Shown: positions 45,065-54,188 of the stretch, one piece after another | Position numbering within the stretch: the first letter of the stretch is position 1 | How the letters are laid out: each line of letters starts with the position of its first letter | From: Alloyangia pacifica | GTDB taxonomy: Bacteria > Pseudomonadota > Alphaproteobacteria > Rhodobacterales > Rhodobacteraceae | Length of the DNA: 64,000 nt | Assembly (NCBI RefSeq): GCF_900116195.1 | Contig: NZ_FOZW01000002.1 | Span: 310,001-374,000 of the forward strand | Direction: 5' to 3' | The notes under the pieces: model-generated | What the model was told of the DNA's origin: nothing | What the model saw: the letters and a program-made list of their open reading frames with translations, nothing else | Databases searched by the model: none | Translations under genes and position numbers: made by a program

Positions 45065-46393
45065 TCAGCGTTCGCGCCGTGGCAGGCGGCGGGGTTGCGG
45101 CTGGCCGGTGAGGTCTTCCCAGAAGGCATCGGCGCGTTTCTCGAAGGTGGCCGCCTCGCGCGCGTCGCTTTGGTAAAAGGCGCCCTTGCCTATGCCCGGG
45201 GCGTAAGTCTGCTCGACCCAGCCGCGCGGGTCATCATGCGGGAAGAGATAGCCGACATGACCGAGCTTTTCCGCGCCCTTGTAGTGCGCGTCGCGCAGGT
45301 GCAGCGGCACGGAGGCGGGGGGCTGGCTGGTGACATGGCCGAGCGCCGCGCCGATGCCCCGCGTCACCGAGCCCGACTTCGGCGCGCGCGCCACGTGCAA
45401 CGCGGCATGGGCAAGGATGATCTGGCTCTCGGGGTAACCGATCTTTTCCACTGCCTGCGAGGCCGCCACGGCGGTCTGCAGCGCGGTATTGTCGGCCAGA
45501 CCCACATCTTCCGACGCATGGATCATGATACGCCGGGCGATGTAGCGCGGGTCCTCTCCGGCGTGGATCAACCGGGCCAGCCAATAGAGCGTGGCGTCGG
45601 GATCGGAGCCGCGCATGGATTTCACGAAGGCCGAGACGACGTCGTAATGCTGGTCCCCGGAGCGGTCGTGGTTGATCGCCGCCGAGGCATAGGCCTCCTC
45701 GAGCATGGCCTCGGTGATCTCCACCGCGCCGCCGTCCTGACCGACGCCATGGCCGATGGCGAGGCTTTCCAGCGTGGTCAGCGCGCGCCGAGCGTCGCCG
45801 CCGGAGCGCCCGGCGATCAGCCGAATCTGTTCGGGGGCCATGGTCACCTCGACACCCTGCGAGGCGAGGTGAGCGATGCCCCGGCGCACCACCATCTCCA
45901 TGTCGTCGATGCTCATCGGCTCGAGCTTGAGAATGGTCGAGCGCGAGACCAGGGCGGGCGGCAGCGCGTGGTAGGGATTGCCGGTGGTGGCACCGACGAA
46001 ATCGGCAGTGCCTTCCTCGCAGATCGACAAGAGGTCGTCGGCCTGGGTGGCCGAGAAGCGGTGCACCTCGTCGACGAAGATCAGCAGGGGGCGGATGCGC
46101 GCCTCATCGGCGATCTTGCGCAGTTCCTTCACCCCGTCGCGGGTGGCGTGCAGCGGGCGGAACTCCTTGCCCAGCATGTTGCCGACGGCGCGGGCGATGG
46201 TGGTCTTGCCGATGCCCGGCGGCCCGTAGAGGATGATGCTTCCCAACGCCTTGGCGGCGATGCGGCGACGCAGGATAGAGTTCGGCGCGGTGATCGCCTG
46301 CTGGCCTATCACGTCGTCCAGGGTCTCGGGCCGCAGCGCGGCGGCGAGGGGCACGTGGCCCTGAAGGGGCGCTGCGTCGAAGAGATCGCTCAT
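45065..46393 (-). CDS. rarA: Replication-associated recombination protein RarA (MgsA)
   Basis: A 442-residue AAA+ ATPase of the RarA/MgsA/WRNIP1 family acting at stalled replication forks. Walker A YGPPGIGKTTIARA (about residues 57-70), Walker B LLIFVDEVHRFS, sensor 1 GATTGNPYHALPPALVSR, and the C-terminal tetramerisation domain with YDVVSAFVKSMRGSDPDATLYWLARL. ATG at 46393 (MSDLFDAAP) fits the family start. Housekeeping. Confidence 0.93.
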   Translation of the reverse strand: MSDLFDAAPLQGHVPLAAALRPETLDDVIGQQAITAPNSILRRRIAAKALGSIILYGPPGIGKTTIARAVGNMLGKEFRPLHATRDGVKELRKIADEARIRPLLIFVDEVHRFSATQADDLLSICEEGTADFVGATTGNPYHALPPALVSRSTILKLEPMSIDDMEMVVRRGIAHLASQGVEVTMAPEQIRLIAGRSGGDARRALTTLESLAIGHGVGQDGGAVEITEAMLEEAYASAAINHDRSGDQHYDVVSAFVKSMRGSDPDATLYWLARLIHAGEDPRYIARRIMIHASEDVGLADNTALQTAVAASQAVEKIGYPESQIILAHAALHVARAPKSGSVTRGIGAALGHVTSQPPASVPLHLRDAHYKGAEKLGHVGYLFPHDDPRGWVEQTYAPGIGKGAFYQSDAREAATFEKRADAFWEDLTGQPQPRRLPRRER

Positions 46394-46590
46394 GGTCGGG
46401 CCTGTATCCGGGACGTTGCCGAATGCGCTAGCAGATCGCGCGGGGGCGGGCAAACGCCGGAGGGGCAGGCGGCTGATCGAAGCATCAATCTTTCTTCTAC
46501 CGGCTTTTCACGGGCGCAGGGCCTGCTAGACATTTCCGCAACTTGGCCCGCTGCCGGTGAGGCAGGGGCAGGACCACAGGAAGGACCTCC

Positions 46591-47280
46591 ATGACCGACT
46601 TCGTTTTCGCCCCGCAGCGCCAGCCCTCGGTCGCGGTCACCGGCAGCGAGGCGCGCTTCCCGCTGCGCCGGATCTTCTGCGTCGGCCGTAACTATGCCGA
46701 GCATGCACGGGAAATGGGCCACGACCCCGACCGCGAGCCGCCGTTCTTCTTCGATAAACCGATCGACACCATCGCCGAAGAGGGCGACGCGATTCCGTAT
46801 CCGCCCGCCACCGCCGATCTTCATCACGAAGGCGAGCTGGTCGTGGCGCTCGGCAAGGGCGGTGTCGATATCCCCGAGAGCGAGGCGCTGGACTGCGTCT
46901 GGGGCTATGCCGCCGGGATCGACCTCACCCGCCGCGACGTACAGGCGGAAGCCAAGAAGAAGGGCCGCCCCTGGACCATGGCGAAGGGCTTCGATTTTTC
47001 GGCGGTCTGCGGCCCAGTGCACCCGGTGGCCGAGGTCGGCCATCTGGACAAAGGCACCCTGCGGCTCGCGGTCAACGGCGAGGAGCGGCAGAACGGCGAT
47101 CTCGCGCAGATGATCTGGTCGGTGCCGGAGGTGATTTCTTACCTGTCGGGGCTGGTCGAGTTGAAGCCCGGCGATCTGATCTACACCGGCACGCCTGCCG
47201 GTGTCAGCGCGCTGGAACGCGGCGACACCTGCGTCGTCGAGATCGACGGGCTCGCGCCGCTCAGCATCAGCATCGGCTGA
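46591..47280 (+). CDS. Fumarylacetoacetate hydrolase family protein
   Basis: A 229-residue FAH-fold enzyme: IFCVGRNYAEHAREMG, the metal ligands in LHHEGELVVALGKGG (glutamates) and AGIDLTRRD, and YTGTPAGVSALERGD near the C terminus. Members hydrolyse or decarboxylate acylpyruvates or hydroxymuconates; the length is nearest to acylpyruvase/FAHD1-like enzymes. GGAAGGACC precedes the ATG. Monocistronic, ended by a shared bidirectional terminator. Confidence 0.88.
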   Translation: MTDFVFAPQRQPSVAVTGSEARFPLRRIFCVGRNYAEHAREMGHDPDREPPFFFDKPIDTIAEEGDAIPYPPATADLHHEGELVVALGKGGVDIPESEALDCVWGYAAGIDLTRRDVQAEAKKKGRPWTMAKGFDFSAVCGPVHPVAEVGHLDKGTLRLAVNGEERQNGDLAQMIWSVPEVISYLSGLVELKPGDLIYTGTPAGVSALERGDTCVVEIDGLAPLSISIG

Positions 47281-47291
47281 ACCGGACATGC

Positions 47292-47318
47292 AAAGGCGCG
47301 GCTCCGGGCCGCGCCTTT
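47292..47318. terminator. Bidirectional terminator between the FAH gene and lldD
   Basis: A 10-bp stem AAAGGCGCGG / CCGCGCCTTT with a seven-base loop, A-rich on one side and T-rich on the other, between two convergent genes. Confidence 0.8.
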
Positions 47319-47343
47319 CTCGTTCCGGGGGAAGACTAGCGGT

Positions 47344-48510
47344 TCACTCTTCCCAGTCGCCGGAAAACCCCTTGGGGATCATCAGGATATCGCGGTCCAC
47401 CGTGTTGATGTCGGTGCGCCCACAGAGCGCCATCGACACGTCGAGCTCCTTGTGGATCACCTCGAGCGCGCGGGTCACGCCCGCCTCTCCCATGGCGCCG
47501 AGGCCATAGATGTAGGCGCGGCCGATCCAGCAGCCCTTGGCACCCATGGCGACGGCCTTCAGCACGTCCTGGCCCGAGCGCACGCCGCTGTCGAGATGCA
47601 CCTCGATCTTGTCACCCACCGCGTCCATGATCGGCGCCAGCGCGCGGATCGAGCTGAGCGCGCCGTCCAATTGCCGTCCGCCATGGTTCGACACCACGAT
47701 GGCATCGGCGCCGACGTTGCAGGCCTCCAACGCGTCGCGCGGGTCGATGATGCCCTTGATGATCAGCGGGCCGTCCCACATCTTGCGGAACTCGCGGATG
47801 CGGTCCCAGTCGAGCGCCTGGTCGAAGCTCTGCGCGGTCCAGGTGGTCAGCGACGAGGGATCGGTCACGCCCTTGGCATGGCCGACGATATTGCCGAAGA
47901 AGCGCCGCTTGGTCTGCAGCATCTCGAGCCCCCACGGCACCTTGGTGGCCATGTTGGCGATCGACTTCGGGGTCAGCTTGGGCGGAGCCGAGAGGCCGTT
48001 CTTCAGGTCCTTGTGGCGCTGGCCGAGCATCTGCAGGTCGACCGTGATCACCGCTGCCGAGCACTTGGCGGCCTTGGCCCGGTCGAAGAGCCGCTTCATG
48101 TAGTCGTCGTCCTTGAGCGTGTAGACCTGCATCCAGAACGGCTTGGAGGTGTTCTCGGCCACGTCCTCGATCGAGCAGATCGACATGGTCGAGAGGCAAT
48201 AGGGCACGCCGAACTTCTCGGCCGCCTTCGCCGCCTTGATCTCGCCGTCTGCGTTCTGCATCCCGGTCATGCCGACCGGCGCGAGCGCCACCGGCATTGC
48301 CACGTCCTGGCCGATCATCTGCGTCGCGGTGGAGCGGCCAGTCATGTCGATCGCCACGCGCTGGCGCAGGTAGAGCTGGTCGAAATCGGTGCAGTTCTCG
48401 CGGAAGGTCTGCTCTGTCCAGCTGCCCGACTCGCAGTAGTCGTAGAACATCTTGGGCACCCGGCGCTTGTAGATGCGCTTGAGGTCTTCGATCTCGGTGA
48501 TCACGGGCAT
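47344..48510 (-). CDS. lldD: FMN-dependent alpha-hydroxy-acid dehydrogenase (L-lactate dehydrogenase type)
   Basis: A 388-residue TIM-barrel flavoprotein of the lactate/glycolate oxidase family. VALAPVGMTGMQN near residue 80 and the active-site SNHGGRQLDGALSS (catalytic histidine, about residue 283) are intact, then HLDSGVRSGQDVLKAVAMGAKGCWIGR for FMN phosphate. The likely reaction is L-lactate to pyruvate with electrons to the quinone pool; other 2-hydroxy acids are possible. AGGAGG is 12 bases before ATG 48510. Confidence 0.88.
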   Translation of the reverse strand: MPVITEIEDLKRIYKRRVPKMFYDYCESGSWTEQTFRENCTDFDQLYLRQRVAIDMTGRSTATQMIGQDVAMPVALAPVGMTGMQNADGEIKAAKAAEKFGVPYCLSTMSICSIEDVAENTSKPFWMQVYTLKDDDYMKRLFDRAKAAKCSAAVITVDLQMLGQRHKDLKNGLSAPPKLTPKSIANMATKVPWGLEMLQTKRRFFGNIVGHAKGVTDPSSLTTWTAQSFDQALDWDRIREFRKMWDGPLIIKGIIDPRDALEACNVGADAIVVSNHGGRQLDGALSSIRALAPIMDAVGDKIEVHLDSGVRSGQDVLKAVAMGAKGCWIGRAYIYGLGAMGEAGVTRALEVIHKELDVSMALCGRTDINTVDRDILMIPKGFSGDWEE

Positions 48511-48634
48511 GGGCCGGGGTTCCTCCTTGGACTGGTCAGGTTTCCTTACCGCTTCCGGGATATTTGCGCAATGACGTGTGCTTGTATCTCCCAATCCGAG
48601 CGCGTTTAGTGCGCGGCAGCAGTTCGGAGGCATC

Positions 48635-49408
48635 ATGCAGGACATTCTCTGGGGCGTCGGCGGCGGCATGATCGCGGCGCTGGCGACCACCGCGGGCGCG
48701 ATCCCGGCGCTGATCGGGCGCAAGATGACGCAGGCCACGTCGGACATGATGCTGGGCTTTGCCGCCGGGGTGATGCTCTCGGCCTCCTATTTCTCGCTGA
48801 TCATCCCGGGCATCGAGGTGGCGCAGGAGCAGACCGGTTCGGTCTGGACCGCCGCCGCCATCGCCGCCTTCGGCATTGCCTTCGGCTCGGGCTTCGTGGC
48901 CTGGCTCAACCACGCGATCCCGCACGAGCACTTCAAGACCGGCCCAGAGGGCGGCGCAGACCAGGCAACCTTCGCGCGGATCTGGCTCTTCGTGCTGGCG
49001 ATCTCGATCCACAACTTCCCCGAGGGGCTGTCGATCGGCGTCGCCTACGGCGTCGACCGCACCAACGGCCTGTCGGTGATGACGGGCATCTCGCTGCAGG
49101 ACATGCCCGAGGGGCTGGCGGTGGCGGTGGCGCTGGTGGGGCTGGGCTACTCTCGGGGGAGGGCGCTGTTCTACACGGCCCTGACCGGCATGGTCGAACC
49201 GGTAGGGGCGCTGCTGGGGGTGGTGGCGGTCTCGGTCAGCGCGGTGCTGCTGCCCTGGGGGCTGACCTTTGCCGCAGGCGCGATGCTCTACATCATCAGC
49301 CACGAGATCGTCCCTGAGACGCACCGCAACGGTCACCAGAAGCGCGCAACCACCGGGCTGATCTTCGGGCTGATCCTGATGATGTTCCTCGACGTGACGC
49401 TCGGCTGA
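48635..49408 (+). CDS. ZIP family metal transporter (ZupT-like)
   Basis: A 257-residue membrane protein with eight hydrophobic segments. The ZIP metal-site helices are recognisable: AISIHNFPEGLSIGVAYG (helix IV, HNxPEG) and MTGISLQDMPEGLAVAVAL (helix V, where the usual H is Q), plus YIISHEIVPETHRNGH. It imports or exports divalent metals such as Zn2+ or Fe2+. CGGAGG stands before the ATG. It is divergent from lldD, with 124 bases between. Confidence 0.85.
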   Translation: MQDILWGVGGGMIAALATTAGAIPALIGRKMTQATSDMMLGFAAGVMLSASYFSLIIPGIEVAQEQTGSVWTAAAIAAFGIAFGSGFVAWLNHAIPHEHFKTGPEGGADQATFARIWLFVLAISIHNFPEGLSIGVAYGVDRTNGLSVMTGISLQDMPEGLAVAVALVGLGYSRGRALFYTALTGMVEPVGALLGVVAVSVSAVLLPWGLTFAAGAMLYIISHEIVPETHRNGHQKRATTGLIFGLILMMFLDVTLG

Positions 49409-49705
49409 GCGGCGCGCTCCTGCGCCACGTCGGCGTCGGCCGGAGAGGGCGGGAGGTGAGTATTTGGGGAAAGATGAAAGGCTTGGAGCGGGGCGCGGCG
49501 GGCTTTTCGTTGTCAGAGGCGTGGTTGGATTTCGCGGGGCTTGGGGGCGGAGACGCTGGCAATCGGGCATTTCGGGAAGAGGCGAAATGCCTGCGGGCAC
49601 GGACGGCGGGGCCGGCTCGCTCTTCCGTGAGGGCGGCAGCGCCGCCACTGGACCTTGCGGACGCGTGGGCATAGGGTCCGCGCAAATTTCGCAGGAGACA
49701 CGACG
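49409..49705. other. Intergenic region with a dispersed short repeat
   Basis: No gene is seen here. At 49458-49480 is one copy of a 23-base repeat (GAGTATTT-N3-GAAAGATGAAAG) also present at 60432-60454 and, in reverse and more diverged, at 57499-57521. The last 60 bases probably contain the ilvE promoter. Confidence 0.5.
49458..49480 (+). repeat. Dispersed intergenic repeat, copy 1
   Basis: Begins GAGTATTT and ends AAAGATGAAAG. It differs from the copy at 60432 at only three positions in 23. Confidence 0.55.
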
Positions 49706-50569
49706 ATGGCAACGGGCAAGAACATCCGCACCTATTTCCAGGGAACCTGGCACGACGGCGACGTGATGATCATGCGTGGTGCCGACCACGCGGCGTGGCT
49801 GGGCAGCTCGGTCTTCGACGGCGCGCGCTACGTCAACGGCATCGCCCCCGACCTCTACGCCCATTGCGCGCGGATCAACCGCTCGGCCAAGGCGCTGATG
49901 CTGACGCCCTTCGTGTCCACCGAGGAGATGGTGCAGATCGTCTGGGAGGGGCTCGCGGCCTATCCCAAGGAGGCGGCAATCTATATCCGCCCGATGTACT
50001 GGGCGACGCAGGGCGACGCCACGGCGATTGTTCCGGGCGAGGAGGGCACTGCCTTTGCCATCTCGCTCGAGGAGATCCCGATGGCGCCCGAAGGCGCAGC
50101 GACCCATCTCGGGCGCACCCGCTTCCGCCGGCCGGTGCTGGAGAGTTCGGTCTGCAATGCCAAGGCCGGCTGCCTCTATCCCAACAACGCCCGGATGCTG
50201 ACGGATGTGCGCTCGCGCGGCTTCGGCAACGCGCTCGTTGCCGACGCGCTCGGCAATGTCGCCGAAAGCGCCACGGCCAACGTCTTCATGGTCAAGGATG
50301 GCGCGGTCTTCACCCCAGTCGCCAACGGCACCTTCCTGTCGGGCATCACCCGTGCGCGCCATATCAAGAACATGCGCGCCGACGGGATGGAGGTGCACGA
50401 GGCGGTGCTCTCCTTCGAGGATTTCGAGGGCGCCGACGAGGTCTTCCTGTCGGGCAACCTGCAGAAGGTCACGCCGGTGTCGGGCTTCGAGGACACCAAC
50501 TACCAGATCGGTCCCGTGACGCGCCGCGTGCGCGAGCTCTACTGGGACTGGGCGCTGACCGAAGGCTGA
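49706..50569 (+). CDS. ilvE: Branched-chain amino acid aminotransferase
   Basis: A 287-residue PLP fold type IV transaminase making valine, leucine and isoleucine from their 2-oxo acids. GSSVFDGARY at about residue 34 and YIRPMYW are typical, the PLP lysine lies in SSVCNAKAGCLYPNN (about residue 154), and the phosphate-binding AESATANVFMVKDG and FLSGITRARHI follow. CAGGAGACA precedes the ATG. Confidence 0.9.
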   Translation: MATGKNIRTYFQGTWHDGDVMIMRGADHAAWLGSSVFDGARYVNGIAPDLYAHCARINRSAKALMLTPFVSTEEMVQIVWEGLAAYPKEAAIYIRPMYWATQGDATAIVPGEEGTAFAISLEEIPMAPEGAATHLGRTRFRRPVLESSVCNAKAGCLYPNNARMLTDVRSRGFGNALVADALGNVAESATANVFMVKDGAVFTPVANGTFLSGITRARHIKNMRADGMEVHEAVLSFEDFEGADEVFLSGNLQKVTPVSGFEDTNYQIGPVTRRVRELYWDWALTEG

Positions 50570-50572
50570 GCC

Positions 50573-51793
50573 TTGCGCCGCGAGCCGCCGCTGCGCGCGA
50601 CGCGCCCCAAGGAGCCGCAGCGCCCGGTGCTGCGGGCCGAGCGCGGTTTGGGCGCCGCGGCGGGGCAGGGCGCGCCGCGCGAAGCGCGGGGGCTCGTCGC
50701 CGGGCGCGGGCAAGGGCAGACTCGGCGCGGGCCGCGACGAACCCGGCGGCGGCTGGCACGGGTCATTCGGGCGCTGCCGCTGCTGCTGAGCCTCCTGCTC
50801 GGGTTCTGGGCGCTCACCACCAACCCCTTCGCGCAGCCCTTCCTGCGTGCCAGCGAGGCGGAGGTGCGCCAGGCACTCGATGCGGCGCTTGCACGGACGT
50901 TGACGCCCGGGCGGCTGGAGCAGGAGATCGGCACCGCGTTGGAGGCTGACGATCTCGACCGCATCGACATGCTGCTGCCTGTGGCGGCGCGGGTCGGGGT
51001 TTTGCCCGATGCGGCGCAATCCGAGCAGATCGCCGCGTTGCGCGAGGAGAAGGACAGCGTCTGGGGCAAGGTCGAGGCCTGCGGCATCTGTGCCGCCGAT
51101 ATCGCCGAGTGCCCCTCGCTGCAGATGCTGGCCTATTGCGGCATCCCGCTGGAGCTGACGCCGATCGGCGACTTGAATGCTCTTCGCCGGGCTGGGGGCG
51201 ACTATTTCAGCGGTGCCGATGTGGACGAGGTCGAGGTGACGCTGGCCACGGTGGGCCTCGCCGCCACCGGCACGCTGGCGCTGACCGGGGGCACCTCGGC
51301 CACGGTCAAGGCCGGGGCGACGGCGCTGCGCATGGGGCGGCGACTGCGGACGCTGACGCCCTCCTTCCTCGACGAGCTTGCCCGGCTGGCGGATCCGGCG
51401 ATGCTGCGCCGGCTGGTCTCGGGCGCGGGGGACGCCGCCGACACGGCTCGGCTGGCGCGGGCCGAGGCGGTGGCGGGCGATGTCAGCCGGGTGGTGCGCA
51501 ACACCTCGATGACCGATGGCGTGCTTCTGCTGCGCCACGTCGACAGCGCCGAGGATGCGGCGCGGCTCGCACGGGTGTCGCAAGTGGCGGGCTCCGAGAC
51601 GCGCGGGGTGATGGAGGTGCTAGGCAAGTCGCGGACCTTCCGTGCGCTGGTGCGCCTGTCGGACCACGCCATCGCCACCGCCGCGCTCCTGTGGCTGGCC
51701 TTCGCGCAGGCACTGACGGCGCTCGGCGGCTGGCTGGGCACGCGCCTTCTGCGTCCGGCGGCGCGCGGCATGGCGGCGCATCTCGACCGCTGA
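50573..51793 (+). CDS. Uncharacterised membrane protein
   Basis: Up to 406 residues from a TTG start four bases after the ilvE stop; the true start may be further in, as the first 60 residues are extremely arginine/proline-rich. One hydrophobic helix (LPLLLSLLLGFWALTT, about residues 69-84) anchors the N terminus, and a second (about 355-385, TAALLWLAFAQALTALGGWLG) lies near the C terminus. Between them are a cysteine-containing stretch (CGICAADIAECPSLQMLAYCG) and alanine-rich helices. I do not recognise the family; it is probably a Rhodobacteraceae-specific gene cotranscribed with ilvE. Confidence 0.55.
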   Translation: MRREPPLRATRPKEPQRPVLRAERGLGAAAGQGAPREARGLVAGRGQGQTRRGPRRTRRRLARVIRALPLLLSLLLGFWALTTNPFAQPFLRASEAEVRQALDAALARTLTPGRLEQEIGTALEADDLDRIDMLLPVAARVGVLPDAAQSEQIAALREEKDSVWGKVEACGICAADIAECPSLQMLAYCGIPLELTPIGDLNALRRAGGDYFSGADVDEVEVTLATVGLAATGTLALTGGTSATVKAGATALRMGRRLRTLTPSFLDELARLADPAMLRRLVSGAGDAADTARLARAEAVAGDVSRVVRNTSMTDGVLLLRHVDSAEDAARLARVSQVAGSETRGVMEVLGKSRTFRALVRLSDHAIATAALLWLAFAQALTALGGWLGTRLLRPAARGMAAHLDR

Positions 51794-51866
51794 TTTTCGC
51801 AAGTGTCAAAAGCCCGTTGCCTGCATCCGGCCGCTGCGCCAATATCGCCCCGAAGGAGACCAAGGG

Positions 51867-52322
51867 ATGCGCAAGTTTCTCGTCGTGCTGGATGACAGCC
51901 GCGAATGCCTCAATGCTATGCGGTTCGCCGCGATGCGGGCTGCGAAGACCGGCGGCGGTGTGGCGATCCTGTCGGTGATCGCGCCGGATGAATTCAACCA
52001 CTGGATCGGTGTCGGGGACATCATGCGCGAAGAGGCCCGCGAACGGATCGAAGCGCATTACGAGGTCTTTGCCAAGTGGATGCGCGACCGGCAGGGGGTG
52101 GACCCCGAACTGGTGATCCGCGAGGGCGACCCGGTGACCGAAATCCTCGGGCAGGTGAATGACGATCCCTCCATCGGCGTGCTGGTGCTGGGCGCCGCTG
52201 CCGACAAGAAGGGGCCGGGGCCGCTGGTCTCCTCGATGACCCGCAGCTCGGGCAGCTTGCCGATCCCGCTGACCATCGTGCCGGGCGACATGTCCAAGGA
52301 ACGGCTCGAGGCGATCACCTGA
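51867..52322 (+). CDS. Universal stress protein (UspA family)
   Basis: A 151-residue single-domain Usp protein: MRKFLVVLDDSRECLNAMRFAAMRA at the N terminus and ILGQVNDDPSIGVLVLGAA in the second half, where the ATP-loop glycines of the family occur (GAAADKKGPGPLVSS). It is probably soluble and dimeric, binding ATP under stress. GAAGGAGAC precedes the ATG. Confidence 0.85.
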   Translation: MRKFLVVLDDSRECLNAMRFAAMRAAKTGGGVAILSVIAPDEFNHWIGVGDIMREEARERIEAHYEVFAKWMRDRQGVDPELVIREGDPVTEILGQVNDDPSIGVLVLGAAADKKGPGPLVSSMTRSSGSLPIPLTIVPGDMSKERLEAIT

Positions 52323-52340
52323 GCGCCTGAGAGTGCTTGC

Positions 52341-52847
52341 CTAGTTTCTGGCGCGATCGAGGAAGACCTCGGCGCCACAGCCGTAGGTGCTGGGATCAAG
52401 ATCGATACGATAGTGCCCGAAGAGTTGGCCGCTGTAGCCATTTGGTTCGAGATCCATGCGCCCGACCCGCTTTCCGCCCCGCAGGAGGTCCGCGGCGACG
52501 AGATTGTCGCCACTGATCGGCGAGCCGGCCGCGGTGGTCCCGCGCACCGTCAGGCGTGCGCCTTCCTCCATGACGACGGTCCCTTGCACCACGCCGCCGT
52601 CGATGACGAGGGTCGCCGCGCCGCCGTTGGTGATGCAGGGGTCGAGCTGCCTCTGCCCCTTCGCCGGATCGGCGCGCCTCCAGTATTGCCCCGGGTAGAA
52701 AAAGCCCTCCCAGGTGCCTTCGAGGGTGATCGGCACGTTCCAGTTGGGCGTGCCGCTGATCTGGTTCCAGATGATATCACCGCAGGCGCAGAGCGGAAGG
52801 CAGGCCAGAAGGGCGGCGGCTCTCGGGAATTTGGCGTTTCGGGTCAT
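52341..52847 (-). CDS. Putative lipoprotein
   Basis: A 168-residue secreted protein. The N-terminal signal RAAALLACLPLCAC-G has a lipobox-like LCAC with the likely lipidated cysteine at about residue 22. The rest is beta-rich: LEGTWEGFFYPGQYWRRAD, ATLVIDGGVVQGTVVM, LRGGKRVGRMDLEPNGYSGQLFGHYRID. Two further cysteines (PCITNGG, YGCGAEVF) may pair. I do not recognise a family beyond small alphaproteobacterial lipoproteins. AGGAGGCG is before the ATG. It converges with the universal stress gene. Confidence 0.6.
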   Translation of the reverse strand: MTRNAKFPRAAALLACLPLCACGDIIWNQISGTPNWNVPITLEGTWEGFFYPGQYWRRADPAKGQRQLDPCITNGGAATLVIDGGVVQGTVVMEEGARLTVRGTTAAGSPISGDNLVAADLLRGGKRVGRMDLEPNGYSGQLFGHYRIDLDPSTYGCGAEVFLDRARN

Positions 52848-52954
52848 CGGGCGCCTCCTCGTGCCGAGATGACACGGCGTTCGAGGCCGCGTCGTTGACG
52901 CAGATCATCCCGGGGCATCCGGCGCGTTCGAAATGGCTTGTGCGCCTGATCTCG

Positions 52955-52973
52955 TTTTAGAATGGTTCCAAAA
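52955..52973. promoter_or_regulatory. Irr/ICE-like iron box upstream of nfuA
   Basis: TTTTAGAATGGTTCCAAAA, a near-perfect palindrome (TTTTRGAA-N3-TTCYAAAA) that fits the alphaproteobacterial iron control element bound by Irr. It lies directly before the -35 of the promoter at 52975-53003. Confidence 0.6.
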
Positions 52974-52974
52974 C

Positions 52975-53003
52975 TTGACGTTCGTCCGGAGGCGGCGCAT
53001 ATA
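52975..53003 (+). promoter_or_regulatory. Sigma-70 type promoter of nfuA
   Basis: TTGACG - 17 bases - CATATA, 31 bases before nfuA, with the iron box touching the -35 element from upstream. Confidence 0.5.
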
Positions 53004-53033
53004 GGGTGCAGCCCGGAGAAAGGTATCTCGCAG

Positions 53034-53594
53034 ATGTTCATCCAGACAGAATCCACCCCGAACCCCGCGACGCTGAAGTTCCTGCCGGGCCAGACCGTGC
53101 TCGACGCAGGGACCGCGGATTTCCCCAGCCCCGAGGGCGCCGAAACCTCGCCGCTCGCCAAGCGCCTGTTCGGCGTCAACGGCGTGACCGGCGTGTTCTT
53201 CGGCAATGACTTCGTCACCGTGACGAAGGACGAGGCGGCGGACTGGGACCACGTGAAGCCCGCCGTTCTCGGCGCGATCATGGAGCATTTCCAGTCCGGT
53301 GAGCCGGTGATGGCCGGAGAGGCACGCGCCTCGGGCCACAAGGAATTCACCGGCGAGGACGCCGAGATCGTCGGCCAGATCAAGGAGCTGTTGGACAGCC
53401 GCGTGCGCCCGGCTGTGGCGCAAGACGGTGGCGACATCACCTTCCACGGCTTCGATCGCGGCGTCGTCTACCTGCACATGCAGGGCGCCTGCGCCGGTTG
53501 CCCGTCCTCGACGCTCACCCTGAAGATGGGCATCGAGAACCTGCTGCGCCACTACATCCCCGAGGTTACCGAGGTGCGCCCGGTCGCCGTCTGA
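53034..53594 (+). CDS. nfuA: NfuA-type Fe-S carrier protein
   Basis: A 186-residue protein with an N-terminal Nfu_N domain (MFIQTESTPNPATLKFLPG, about residues 1-87) and a C-terminal Nfu domain with cluster motif C-x2-C in GACAGCPSSTLTLKMGIENLL (about residues 151-171). It delivers [4Fe-4S] clusters to housekeeping enzymes, in contrast to the nif-specific NifU at 28167. An Irr-like box and promoter upstream suggest control by iron status. tsaB follows 16 bases later. Confidence 0.92.
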   Translation: MFIQTESTPNPATLKFLPGQTVLDAGTADFPSPEGAETSPLAKRLFGVNGVTGVFFGNDFVTVTKDEAADWDHVKPAVLGAIMEHFQSGEPVMAGEARASGHKEFTGEDAEIVGQIKELLDSRVRPAVAQDGGDITFHGFDRGVVYLHMQGACAGCPSSTLTLKMGIENLLRHYIPEVTEVRPVAV

Positions 53595-53610
53595 GCGCCG
53601 CGCCCGTCGC

Positions 53611-54174
53611 ATGAGTGATCTGATGATCCTTGCCTTTGACACATCGGCCGCGCATTGCGCGGCCGCTTTGCTGCGCGGTGACGAGGTGCTCGCCGCCCGC
53701 GCCGAGGAGATGGGCCGGGGGCAGGCCGAACGGCTGATGCCTTTGCTCGAGGAGGTGCTCGCCGAGGGCGGCGCAAAATGGGCAGACCTCGACCGCATCG
53801 CCGTGGGCATCGGGCCGGGTAACTTCACCGGTATCCGGATCTCGGTCTCGACCGCGCGCGGGCTGGCGCTGGGGCTCGGCAAGCCCGCGATGGGAGTCAG
53901 TACCTTCGAGGCGATCCATCTCGAAGCGCCCGACGCGCTGGCCGGGGTGCCCGCGCCGCGCGGACAGATCTACGTGCAACGGCATTGGAGCGCGCCCGAA
54001 CTGGTGGCTGCCGAGGGCAGCGATGCCGTAAGGCCGCCCGCGCCGCGTGAGCTGGCGGTGCGTATCGCCCGCGCCGCTGCGGTGAAGGAGCCGGGGCGCC
54101 GCCCCGCGCCACTCTACATCCGCGCCGCCGATGCCGCGCCCTCGCGCGATGCGGCACCGCGATTGCTGGACTGA
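53611..54174 (+). CDS. tsaB: tRNA threonylcarbamoyladenosine biosynthesis protein TsaB
   Basis: A 187-residue member of the TsaB (YeaZ) family that supports t6A formation on tRNA with TsaD. ILAFDTSAAHCAAALLRGDEVLA at the N terminus and the ASKHA nucleotide region DRIAVGIGPGNFTGIRISVSTARGLALGLGKP (about residues 60-90) are typical. Slightly shorter than the E. coli protein (231 residues). It is followed 14 bases later by rimI, a common pairing. Confidence 0.9.
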   Translation: MSDLMILAFDTSAAHCAAALLRGDEVLAARAEEMGRGQAERLMPLLEEVLAEGGAKWADLDRIAVGIGPGNFTGIRISVSTARGLALGLGKPAMGVSTFEAIHLEAPDALAGVPAPRGQIYVQRHWSAPELVAAEGSDAVRPPAPRELAVRIARAAAVKEPGRRPAPLYIRAADAAPSRDAAPRLLD

Positions 54175-54188
54175 ACTGCTGGGCTGAC

